Shown: one piece after another, positions 1-7,858 of the stretch
How positions within the stretch are numbered: the stretch's first letter is position 1
Layout: every line of letters starts with the position of its first letter
Origin: an uncultured Spartobacteria bacterium
GTDB lineage: Bacteria; Verrucomicrobiota; Verrucomicrobiia; Chthoniobacterales; Chthoniobacteraceae
Assembly: GCA_903901425.1 (NCBI GenBank)
Contig: CAIURC010000107.1
Location: forward strand, 1 to 64,000
Direction: 5' to 3'
Length of the DNA: 64,000 nt
The notes under the pieces: model-generated
Databases searched by the model: none
What the model saw: the letters and a program-made list of their open reading frames with translations, nothing else
Told to the model about the DNA's origin: nothing
Made by a program: the position numbers and the translations under genes

Positions 1-105
1 CCCTCCGGGAACCAGACAACCGGCTCCGGTTCCCGGAGGGAACCGCCCGAGATGACGGAGGCATCGCAAGATAGTAGCCGGTGCGTGGCGCCCAGCGCCA
101 CCACC
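1..105. repeat. Palindromic intergenic repeat module, copy 1 (perfect 13-bp inverted repeat CCCTCCGGGAACC...GGTTCCCGGAGGG at 1-40)
   Basis: Arms 1-13 and 28-40 are exact reverse complements. The segment through GCCGGTGCGTGGCGCCCAGCGCCACCACCGG recurs in diverged form at about 321-401. Confidence 0.75.
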
Positions 106-256
106 GGATGGGGCCCCAAATGGGCCCTCACCCCGGCGGGGTGACAGAGGCGCGGCTTTGCAGACGAACGCACCGTTTATATTCCCGCCCTCTGGCACGC
201 CCTCACGGGGTGCATCGCTTTTTTTCACACGCGACCGGGGGGGGCCGCTCCGCGCC

Positions 257-401
257 ACCGCCCGGCTACCCTCTTTGTTCCCTTCGGGAACCAAACAGCC
301 ACCGTCCGGCTACCCTCTTTGTTCTCTTCAGGAACCAAACAACCGCCTCCGGTTCCCGGAGGGAACCCCGCCGGTGTGTGGCGCGCAGCGCCCCCACCGA
401 A
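257..401. repeat. Tandem about 44-bp repeats (ACCGYCCGGCTACCCTCTTTGTTCYCTTCRGGAACCAAACA) followed by a second copy of the 1-105 module
   Basis: Two direct copies start at 257 and 301. The second runs into CTCCGGTTCCCGGAGGGAACC and GCCGGTGTGTGGCGCGCAGCGCCCCCACCG, matching the module at 1-105. Confidence 0.75.
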
Positions 402-446
402 TAGGAGCCCCGCCCCGCCGAAACACCTCATGCCCGCGCGAGGTTC

Positions 447-1763
447 TCAGATCTGCGGATACACCCAGGGTGCACGGTAGGGACGGGAAAGAAGGGCGTT
501 GGCCTCGGCATCCCCGACAATCTGCTCAGACACGGCATCCCACTGGAGGCTGCGACCCGTTTTCCATGAGATCATTCCGAGCAAGGGCAGCACAGACGCT
601 CGGTGCGCCAGTTCGATGCTGGCCACCGGTGGACGCCGGGCATCAATTGCGGCCATGAAATCAGCCCAGAGCAACTGCAGATTGTGACCATCGGGTTCCT
701 GAAGCAGAGAATCGCCGTGCTCCGTCTTGCCGCCCTTGGTGCTGGGGTAAAAAGTCCAACCGTCACGCCAACCGATGTGGAGCACCCCGCGGCTTCCGTA
801 GTAATAAGCGCCAATCCGGTGCTTTTCACTGTCGTTACCGCCGAACCGACGGTGTTCCCAGACGCAGGTAAACTTCTCAAACTCATAGGTGGCCACCTGG
901 TGGTCAGGGGCGTCGCTGGTCTGGCCCTCCGCGCTCAGGACCGGCGCACCGAACACCGGTCGTCCCCCGGTGCAGAACACCCGTTTGGGATAGTGTTCGC
1001 CGCTCCACCAGAGCACTTGGTCCAGCCAGTGGACCCCCCAGTCGCCCAAGGTGCCGTTCCCGAAATCCAGAGTGTTGCGCCAGCCTCCGGGGTGGAGTTT
1101 TTTGCTGAAGGGCCTGAGCGGCGCCGGGCCGCACCAGAAATCCCAGTCCATGCCTTCGGGCACGGGTTCGTTGGCGACCGCGGTTTCGGGAGCTGAGCCT
1201 GCGCTGTGGGCGAAGAGCCGGACCATTCCGACCTCCCCGACGGCGCCCGATTTGAGGAACTCCATGCCTTGGACATGATGCGGCCCGATCCGGCGATGCA
1301 ACCCGACCTGGACCACGCGCCCGCTCTCTTTGGCCGCCTTCAGCATGGCACGGCTTTCGTGGACGGTATGGCCGGTGGGTTTTTCGACGAACACATGGGC
1401 CCCAGCCCGGAGCGCCTCGATGGTGTTCAGGGCATGCCAGTGGTCCGGGGTCGCGATGATCACGATATCCGGCTTTTCCTTGGCCAGCATTTCCCGGTAG
1501 TCCCGGTAGCACTTGGGTTTTTCGCCTGACAACCCCTCCACTTGGTCGGCAGCGATCTCCAACACATTGGCATCCACGTCCACCAGGGCAACCGTTGCGC
1601 AGCGGCCACTCGCCATGGCTTCTTTCAAGATGTTTTTGCCCCACCAACCGGAGCCGATCAAAGCCGTGCGCAGTTTGCCGCCCCCTGCAGCCCGAGCAAA
1701 AGGGGCGCCGAACGCGCTCGCACCAGCCAGGGCAGTGGTCCTGAGAAAAGTGCGGCGTTTCAT
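447..1763 (-). CDS. Gfo/Idh/MocA family oxidoreductase, secreted (Tat-like leader)
   Basis: MKRRTFLRTTALAGASAFGAPFARA leader, then LRTALIGSGWWGKNILKEAM Rossmann start and DIVIIATPDHWHALNTIEALRAGAHVFVEKPTGHT. Confidence 0.92.
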   Translation of the reverse strand: MKRRTFLRTTALAGASAFGAPFARAAGGGKLRTALIGSGWWGKNILKEAMASGRCATVALVDVDANVLEIAADQVEGLSGEKPKCYRDYREMLAKEKPDIVIIATPDHWHALNTIEALRAGAHVFVEKPTGHTVHESRAMLKAAKESGRVVQVGLHRRIGPHHVQGMEFLKSGAVGEVGMVRLFAHSAGSAPETAVANEPVPEGMDWDFWCGPAPLRPFSKKLHPGGWRNTLDFGNGTLGDWGVHWLDQVLWWSGEHYPKRVFCTGGRPVFGAPVLSAEGQTSDAPDHQVATYEFEKFTCVWEHRRFGGNDSEKHRIGAYYYGSRGVLHIGWRDGWTFYPSTKGGKTEHGDSLLQEPDGHNLQLLWADFMAAIDARRPPVASIELAHRASVLPLLGMISWKTGRSLQWDAVSEQIVGDAEANALLSRPYRAPWVYPQI

Positions 1764-2977
1764 GGGAGTCGGAGGACGACGAGTTGTCCCTGATTGTTCC
1801 GGCAGTACAGGAGGCGATCTGAAAGCACCGGCGCGGTCCATGCTTTGGGCCCAAACACTTGGGTTCGGATCGTGGGTTCAAACCCAGCCGGACTCGCCCG
1901 GCCGATCTGGACCTCGCCCAGTCCGCTCAATGCAATCAGATGTCCATCCGCCAGCAGGACCCCGCCTGAGCCGAAGTTCTCGACGGCCCATTTTTCGCTG
2001 CCAGTCTCGAGTTCGATACACTTCAGAGCAGCCTTGGTGGTGGTATCCCCGTCCACACCGTACAGGTGCCCTTCGTGAAGCACGGCTGCGTTCATCTGAG
2101 TGCGAAGCTTCTTTGTTTTCCACAACTCGGTGACGCCGTTCCCGCCGAGTTTCACCAGCACCCCGCCCTTGCCGTACCCGGTGGAGATAAAGGCGCGGCC
2201 GTCTCCGGTCAGGACCGGGTCGGCAGCGTTCACACCGTATTCGGTAAGCCACTTCATTCGCCACGCTTCCTTGCCGGTGGCCGGATGGACGGCCACGTAG
2301 CTTTTGCCGCTGCCGATCAGAACGAGATCGCCGGCGGGAATCGGTGTGGAGTAACCGGCATCCGCGGCGCCTGATTTCCAGAGGAGTTTGCCGGTGGATT
2401 TGTCCACGGCGGCACCGGCCTCCCCGACGTTCAGCACGAGGCGATTGCCAGCCACCAGAGGCGCCCCGGTGTAGCCCCACATGGGGATGGGGACGCCGGT
2501 TTCCTTGGCGATCTGGACCTGCCACACAACCCGGCCCGTAGCCGTTTCGAAACAAATCAAGTCGCCCCAGCGGCCCAGCCAGTAGAGCTTGTCGCCGTCA
2601 AACGTGGGAGTCCCCGTAGTGCCCCCCTCGAAAAACTTGTCCCCGAGTTCTGCCGGATAGCTGTGCTTCCAAATCTCGCGTCCGGTGGCGGCCTCAAAAC
2701 AGAAGACGGTGTCCTTGCCGTTGGCGTGTCCAGCGGTTGCAGCCCGCCCCCCGGCCACCACCACGGAGGAAAAACCCAAGCCGACCTCGGCACGCCACGC
2801 AACCGCCAGTTCACCGCCCTTGACGGTTTGCGGGATTCCCTTTTCTTCGGAATGCCCGTTGCGGTTGGGGCCGCGGAACTGGGGCCAGTCGGATGCCAGG
2901 GCATGAACCAGTGGCAACGCGAACAGAGGAAGAAGAGATCGGAAGCCGAAACGCGGAGAAGAAACACGGCGACTCAT
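1760..2977 (-). CDS. PQQ-binding-like beta-propeller (outer membrane biogenesis BamB-like) repeat protein, secreted
   Basis: N-terminal ASDWPQFRGPNRNGHSEEKGIP and repeated ATGREIWK/ATGRVVWQ/STGKLLWK motifs. Its stop codon overlaps the downstream gene start by 4 bp. Confidence 0.9.
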   Translation of the reverse strand: MSRRVSSPRFGFRSLLPLFALPLVHALASDWPQFRGPNRNGHSEEKGIPQTVKGGELAVAWRAEVGLGFSSVVVAGGRAATAGHANGKDTVFCFEAATGREIWKHSYPAELGDKFFEGGTTGTPTFDGDKLYWLGRWGDLICFETATGRVVWQVQIAKETGVPIPMWGYTGAPLVAGNRLVLNVGEAGAAVDKSTGKLLWKSGAADAGYSTPIPAGDLVLIGSGKSYVAVHPATGKEAWRMKWLTEYGVNAADPVLTGDGRAFISTGYGKGGVLVKLGGNGVTELWKTKKLRTQMNAAVLHEGHLYGVDGDTTTKAALKCIELETGSEKWAVENFGSGGVLLADGHLIALSGLGEVQIGRASPAGFEPTIRTQVFGPKAWTAPVLSDRLLYCRNNQGQLVVLRLP

Positions 2978-3262
2978 AGGTTGGGGGAGGTGATGGAACC
3001 GCGCGGAGCCTGCGGGCGTCCCTCAAAGGGGCATCGATGCAAGAAAACCGCAGCTGGCGAGCCCATCCGTGGCAGGAACAAGATCGGATGTGAAGCCGAT
3101 TCAGAACCCTCCTATAGAGCTGCGTGCGCCCCCCCTGAGGTCTTCCGCAGGCAGGCAAATGTTTCCGGTTGCCATTGCATCCCCAGACAGCGGGAGAGGA
3201 AACCCGAAATCCAGCTCCGTGCGGAATTTGGGGCTGCCGTATCCCAGATTTCTGGGCCGGGT

Positions 3263-5356
3263 CTAAAACTGGAGGGATGCGCCGAGGTACAGGTTCCTGC
3301 CGTATGCGGGATCGATACCGTCGGCCCGGACCCGGGCATGGTACTCTTCGTCGAAGAGGTTGTTGATGCCGGCCATGAGAGTGACATGGTCACCAACGGG
3401 CAGTTCGGCAGTCAGATCCCAGGTTTGGTAGGCCGGGATGCGGAATCTGGGATCCGCGTCATCCCGTGCGCTGTGAGCGCCCATGAAGGTACCGAGGAAG
3501 GAGACCTTCCATTTTTTGAACCCGTAGACGAGGCCGGTGCGGAGCATGTGCGCGGGGGCGTACTGCGGGGAGCCGCCGTTGTTGGGGCCGCCGTACAAGC
3601 GGGCTTCGAGGAGCGTCAGGCTGCTGTAGAGGTTGAGCGAACCGAACCGGCTGCCCCAGTCCTCGCCGGCAGACTCGGCGGCAAGGCCGATGAGATCAAG
3701 CTGGAGAGCGGCATCCCATCCGTAGTTGATGCTCCGACCAACGCTGGTGAGCTGGTCATGGGCGACTCCAAACCGGTTATCGAGGTCGATCAGGAACACG
3801 CTGGTGTCGTAGGTCAACCAAGGCGTGGGGCGTCCACGGAAGCCGAGCTCGTAGTTCCAGCCGAGGCAGGGATCCGAGTTGGTCGCGGTGAGGCCCGGAG
3901 AAGCAACGATGGATTCGGTAAAGATGGTGGCCCTGTAGCTCTGGGAAACATTGGCGTACACTTGGTTTTCCCGGGGCAAATCATAGGCCACACCGAGGCC
4001 AAACAACGGCTGGTAGTCGGTCTTGTCGACCTCGGTTGCAAGGCTTCCATTCACCGACTTGCGCTGGACCTCCTGCTGGATGCGCTCCATCCGGAATCCC
4101 GGCGTCACGCTGAGGTTACCCCAGGTGAACTTGTTTTCCGCAAACGCAGACCAGTAAAAAACAGACCGATCGATGTCCCTTTGAAGGATGCCGGTGCGCG
4201 CATCCTTTTTCTGCCCTTCCCGCTCCTGACGCGGGGATTCCATGCCGTAGACTTGGAAGCCACCGGCAAGGGTGTGGCTTCCGCCGAGGCCGTCCCAGTC
4301 GTGTTTGAAGCGGGGTTCAAATCCGAGGCTGTAGAACTCCTGGCGTTCGATTGCGTTCCGGTCAGCGAGAGGCGCCACGCCAAAGACGTCCTTGCCCTGG
4401 AGAACGGGGTCGAGCTTTTGGCGGAAGCTGAGGCGGTCGTAGTAGGCAGCCCAGGTTTTGACGGAAAGCTCCGTGCCAGGCTGGACGGTGTGCTGGAGGT
4501 CAGCGGACGCCGCGTATCTCCGGATTGCGAGGCGGTCGTGTTGCCGGGTGCTTTTTGCCGGGGTTTCCGCGGCGTCCTTCTGGCTCAGGCCACCCGGTTC
4601 ACCGTTTTCCGCCTCGTAAAGGTCCAGGGCAAGCACCAGCCGGGTGTTCTGGCTGAACTCGTGCATCAGTTTGATCAGGCCGCCGTCGAGTTTGTAATCG
4701 CTGTTGTATTCGCGGAAACCGTCCGACTGCCGGTGATTGTAGTATCCGTAATAGCCTGTCTTGCCGGCTGTCCCGGAAAAGCTGGTGTAATTGCTGTAGA
4801 GGTTGTCCGTGCCGAAGATGCTCTGGGTCCGGAAACTGGCCACACGGTCCCTTGGGGGCATATGGGTGACGTAGTTGAGAACGCCGGCTGGCTGGGAACC
4901 GTACATGAGGCCACCGCCGCCCCGGATGAATTCGATCCGGTCCACCACGTCGAGGGGCGGCGTGTAGTAGGCTTCGGGGTACCCGAACGGATCGGCATGA
5001 ATCGGAATTCCGTCTTTGAGAACCTGGAGAAACTGCATCCGGTGGGGTTCGCCAATCCCGCGGTAGCCGAGGCTGACCAAGGGTGTGGTTTCCTCGGAAA
5101 AAAGGAGGCCCGGAGTCATGGCGAGGGCCTGTCGGTAGTTGTTGGCCTGAACCTTGGGCAGCGCATCCAAGTCGATCACAGTGGCGCGTTTGCCCGAAAA
5201 AATCCTGCCGTTTTCGACGGCAGGGAGGAACGGGTTTTGGATGATGCTGTCGTCCTCGGACTCGCCGTAGACCGTGACGGTTTCGAGGGTGGCCTGCTGG
5301 GCGGAAGCGAAAGGGGCAGCCAGGAGGAGGAAGAAGAAGCGCGCGGGGAGGTTCAT
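3263..5356 (-). CDS. TonB-dependent outer-membrane receptor (FecA-like, siderophore/metal)
   Basis: Signal peptide MNLPARFFFLLLAAPFASAQQ, plug domain VIDLDALPKVQANNYRQALAMTPGLL...VDRIEFIRGGGGLMYGSQPAGVLNYVT, C-terminal NLYLGASLQF. Upstream ATGs at 5377 and 5479 are possible. Confidence 0.93.
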   Translation of the reverse strand: MNLPARFFFLLLAAPFASAQQATLETVTVYGESEDDSIIQNPFLPAVENGRIFSGKRATVIDLDALPKVQANNYRQALAMTPGLLFSEETTPLVSLGYRGIGEPHRMQFLQVLKDGIPIHADPFGYPEAYYTPPLDVVDRIEFIRGGGGLMYGSQPAGVLNYVTHMPPRDRVASFRTQSIFGTDNLYSNYTSFSGTAGKTGYYGYYNHRQSDGFREYNSDYKLDGGLIKLMHEFSQNTRLVLALDLYEAENGEPGGLSQKDAAETPAKSTRQHDRLAIRRYAASADLQHTVQPGTELSVKTWAAYYDRLSFRQKLDPVLQGKDVFGVAPLADRNAIERQEFYSLGFEPRFKHDWDGLGGSHTLAGGFQVYGMESPRQEREGQKKDARTGILQRDIDRSVFYWSAFAENKFTWGNLSVTPGFRMERIQQEVQRKSVNGSLATEVDKTDYQPLFGLGVAYDLPRENQVYANVSQSYRATIFTESIVASPGLTATNSDPCLGWNYELGFRGRPTPWLTYDTSVFLIDLDNRFGVAHDQLTSVGRSINYGWDAALQLDLIGLAAESAGEDWGSRFGSLNLYSSLTLLEARLYGGPNNGGSPQYAPAHMLRTGLVYGFKKWKVSFLGTFMGAHSARDDADPRFRIPAYQTWDLTAELPVGDHVTLMAGINNLFDEEYHARVRADGIDPAYGRNLYLGASLQF

Positions 5357-5360
5357 GCTA

Positions 5361-5377
5361 TTGAGACTCTTTCTCAT
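5361..5377. promoter_or_regulatory. Putative operator half of a tandem pair: TTGAGACTCTTTCTCAT
   Basis: Imperfect 17-bp palindrome immediately 5' of the TonB receptor ATG (5356); matches the 5421 and 12298 sites. Confidence 0.5.
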
Positions 5378-5420
5378 GTGCGCAGCTTCGAGGAAACCCA
5401 CCCCGTCAAGCAAGTCTTTT

Positions 5421-5437
5421 TTGAGAGTGAGTCTCAA
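5421..5437. promoter_or_regulatory. Putative Fur-like operator: TTGAGAGTGAGTCTCAA
   Basis: 14 of 17 positions are palindromic. Near-identical context (CAAG..CTTTTTTGAGA..GTCTCAATC) occurs at 12291-12316. Confidence 0.6.
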
Positions 5438-5450
5438 TCCCGGCTGGATC

Positions 5451-5954
5451 CTACTTCGTAAACACCGCCCACTGGCCAAGTCCTAGGATGATCCGGATGG
5501 TCTTGTGGCGGAACCCGAGAACCGTGGTGAGGTCGACGAGGTGATCGTGCGGGCTGGTCCGGCGCTGGTTAAGGCCGAGGGCTTCGGTGATTTTGAGCAG
5601 CCAGTCCATATGGGGGACCGGAGTGGTGAGGAGGAGTTTTCCGCCAGGTCGGAGGAGTTGGCGGCAAACTTCGAAACAGTCGACATGTTCAACCACCTCG
5701 AAAGCGATGATGGTGTCAAAAGATTCCGGCTGCAGGCCGAGTGTGCGCCATTGGTTGATATCGCCGACCAAATCGGCCGGCGGCTGGAGGTCGACCCCGG
5801 CGTAGTCGGTGTGGCCTGCAGCCGAAAGAGCTTCCCGCACCCAACCGGAGCCGGAGCCGATTTCGAGGATGCGACCAGGGCTGACGAGTTGAGGCTGAAA
5901 GAACTCGAGCCGCTTGCGGCGGGCCCAACCCTGGACTGGCGGCATGAGTTTCAC
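5451..5954 (-). CDS. Class I SAM-dependent methyltransferase
   Basis: ILEIGSGSGWVREALSAAGHTDYAGVDLQ motif I, FDTIIAFEVVEHVDCFEVCRQLLRPGGKLLLTTP. Confidence 0.88.
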   Translation of the reverse strand: MKLMPPVQGWARRKRLEFFQPQLVSPGRILEIGSGSGWVREALSAAGHTDYAGVDLQPPADLVGDINQWRTLGLQPESFDTIIAFEVVEHVDCFEVCRQLLRPGGKLLLTTPVPHMDWLLKITEALGLNQRRTSPHDHLVDLTTVLGFRHKTIRIILGLGQWAVFTK

Positions 5955-6700
5955 CGGAGCCTTCGGAGTTCAAGGAGCATGTCGATTCCCCAGTGGATGA
6001 CGTTGATGAGGTTGATGCTGTTCTGGCCGCCCTGTCTTTGAAGAAACCGGATGGGAACGCGCGCCCACCGGATTCCGGGCGTTTTTCGGAGGATAAAGGT
6101 AAGCGCAACATTGTGAATGTTGAAAGACGCCGGGATGCGTCGGAGCGCACTGGCGAGCACTTCCCGGCGGATGAGCCGGTAAGGGACGTTGGGATCCTCG
6201 AGGTCGCATCCACTCAGGAGGCTGGCGCCGAGTCGGCACAACTGGGAGGTAAATGCCCGTGCCGGGCCGTCGTCCCTCCGAACCCGGCGGCCGAAAATGC
6301 AGTCGGCGCTGGTGCGACGGCTCCAGAACTCGGCGAAATAAGCGGGGTCGCACTGTCCATCAGAATCGATCTGGAGGATCCATTCGACGCGCGGGGCGGC
6401 TACAGCGGCATCGTACCCAAGGCGGCAGGTGCGGCCGTGCCCGGAGTTGGTCTTGTCGACCACAACCACGCGGCGCGGATGCTCAGCTGAGATTGTTTTG
6501 AGTACGCTCAGGCTGGCATCGGAGGACCCATCGTTGAGAAGAATGAACTGGTAATCCACCCCCTGCCGGTCGAGCTCCTGCATCCAGGAGCCGACTACGG
6601 ACTGGATTGTTTGAGATTCGTTGTAGACGGGAACCACGATGGCCAGCGGAGCCTCCAGAAGTGCCGCAATCGAATCAGGGCGGAGGGATACAAGAGACAT
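5951..6700 (-). CDS. Glycosyltransferase family 2
   Basis: LAIVVPVYNESQTIQSVVGSWMQELD...LLNDGSSDASLSVL...ILQIDSDGQCDPAYF; 4-bp overlap with the downstream methyltransferase. Confidence 0.9.
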   Translation of the reverse strand: MSLVSLRPDSIAALLEAPLAIVVPVYNESQTIQSVVGSWMQELDRQGVDYQFILLNDGSSDASLSVLKTISAEHPRRVVVVDKTNSGHGRTCRLGYDAAVAAPRVEWILQIDSDGQCDPAYFAEFWSRRTSADCIFGRRVRRDDGPARAFTSQLCRLGASLLSGCDLEDPNVPYRLIRREVLASALRRIPASFNIHNVALTFILRKTPGIRWARVPIRFLQRQGGQNSINLINVIHWGIDMLLELRRLR

Positions 6701-6921
6701 GGTGGTGGCGCACTCCCGGGATGATTGAGGTGCCCGGGTGCGCGCAGCGTTTTTTCAGGAGGTCGTTTCCGGAAGGGCGGCAGAGAGCGTGCTTTTCATT
6801 CGAGACCGAGCGCCGGAGCGTACCGGCAGTCATCCCTAGGATTAAGCGATTTCGGGATGGGCATCAATCCGGCATTCCCGCAGGCGATCGCGTTGGCGGC
6901 GAGGGTTGCGCGGGGAGCGCT

Positions 6922-7740
6922 CTACTCAATTCGGATCACCAGCGGGCCACCTGGACTCTTGTCCACTGCTGCACGGCCCACGGACCAGCCTCCCTTGTAC
7001 AAGGCGGTGGAAGCGTAATTCCAAAAAGTGCCCACGCGTTTGGCGTCTCTGGTCGTGGCAGCCTCCACCACAATCTTGCGCTCGCCCCAAGAGCCGGATG
7101 CCAATGCTTTCTCCACCCCGTGGATCGAGGATACGATCTGCGAGAACCCGGCTGACTGTCCCAGTATTTTTTCTCCCGAAAGGGTCAGCGTGGATCCTTC
7201 GGTGGCCTTGGCTATCTCGTCTGGCGTGGCCGTGGCGGGCAGGGTATGCGTGGCTGGGAACCGGACGCTGTACCCGAGAATGACGTTCTGGCGTCTCCCG
7301 CCGCCTTTGCGCATTTCGCCCTGCACGGTCACTGAATCCTCAGAAAAGACCATCTCGAGCTCAAACCGGACCTTGTCTTCACAAAGGCCGACCATTTCGA
7401 TTTTTTTGGGTTGGATGGAGGGCTTCGGTTTTTTTTCGAGCTTGAGCAAGTCGAGGGATTCGCCCCTGCCGCCCTCCAGCTCGGCCACATTGAAATAAAG
7501 CTGGACCGGCTTACCGACGTCCTTGCCTTCACTCTGAGGTTGGACAGTCAAAATGCGGTCGGCATTCAGTTGAGCACGGTAGGTTTTTCCTTTGTAGAGC
7601 AGGTTCAATCCCTTGGCCTCCCCGGCAGCAAAAACCTCCAATTGAATGTCTTTTTCGGACGCGGCATCGGGCGCGGCAGAGAGCGGCACAGAACACAGGG
7701 GCAGGAGCAAAAAAGCAGCGGCAAGAAGGGTTTTGTTCAT
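6922..7740 (-). CDS. Hypothetical secreted protein
   Basis: Signal peptide MNKTLLAAAFLLLPLCSVPLSA; no recognised domain. Confidence 0.7.
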   Translation of the reverse strand: MNKTLLAAAFLLLPLCSVPLSAAPDAASEKDIQLEVFAAGEAKGLNLLYKGKTYRAQLNADRILTVQPQSEGKDVGKPVQLYFNVAELEGGRGESLDLLKLEKKPKPSIQPKKIEMVGLCEDKVRFELEMVFSEDSVTVQGEMRKGGGRRQNVILGYSVRFPATHTLPATATPDEIAKATEGSTLTLSGEKILGQSAGFSQIVSSIHGVEKALASGSWGERKIVVEAATTRDAKRVGTFWNYASTALYKGGWSVGRAAVDKSPGGPLVIRIE

Positions 7741-7858
7741 GGGGTTGAAAAACATTTTCACGCGGGTGAACTGGTTGCAATTTTAAAAGGCTAGGCATTG
7801 CAGGAATCCGCTTTTTATCGGATTCTTCGCTGGTTTCGGGACTCCGGTTTGCCTCCGT

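Noticed and set aside
2978-3262. Possible riboswitch in the intergenic region upstream of the PQQ-propeller gene
   Set aside because: No conserved cobalamin, TPP, SAM or FMN core motif could be matched by eye; only a weak CCCAG-ATTT-CTGGG hairpin was seen.
2663-5461. 932-aa ORF on the + strand
   Set aside because: Antisense shadow of the PQQ-propeller gene and the TonB receptor. The translation shows no domain motifs, while the - strand has clear families with signal peptides.
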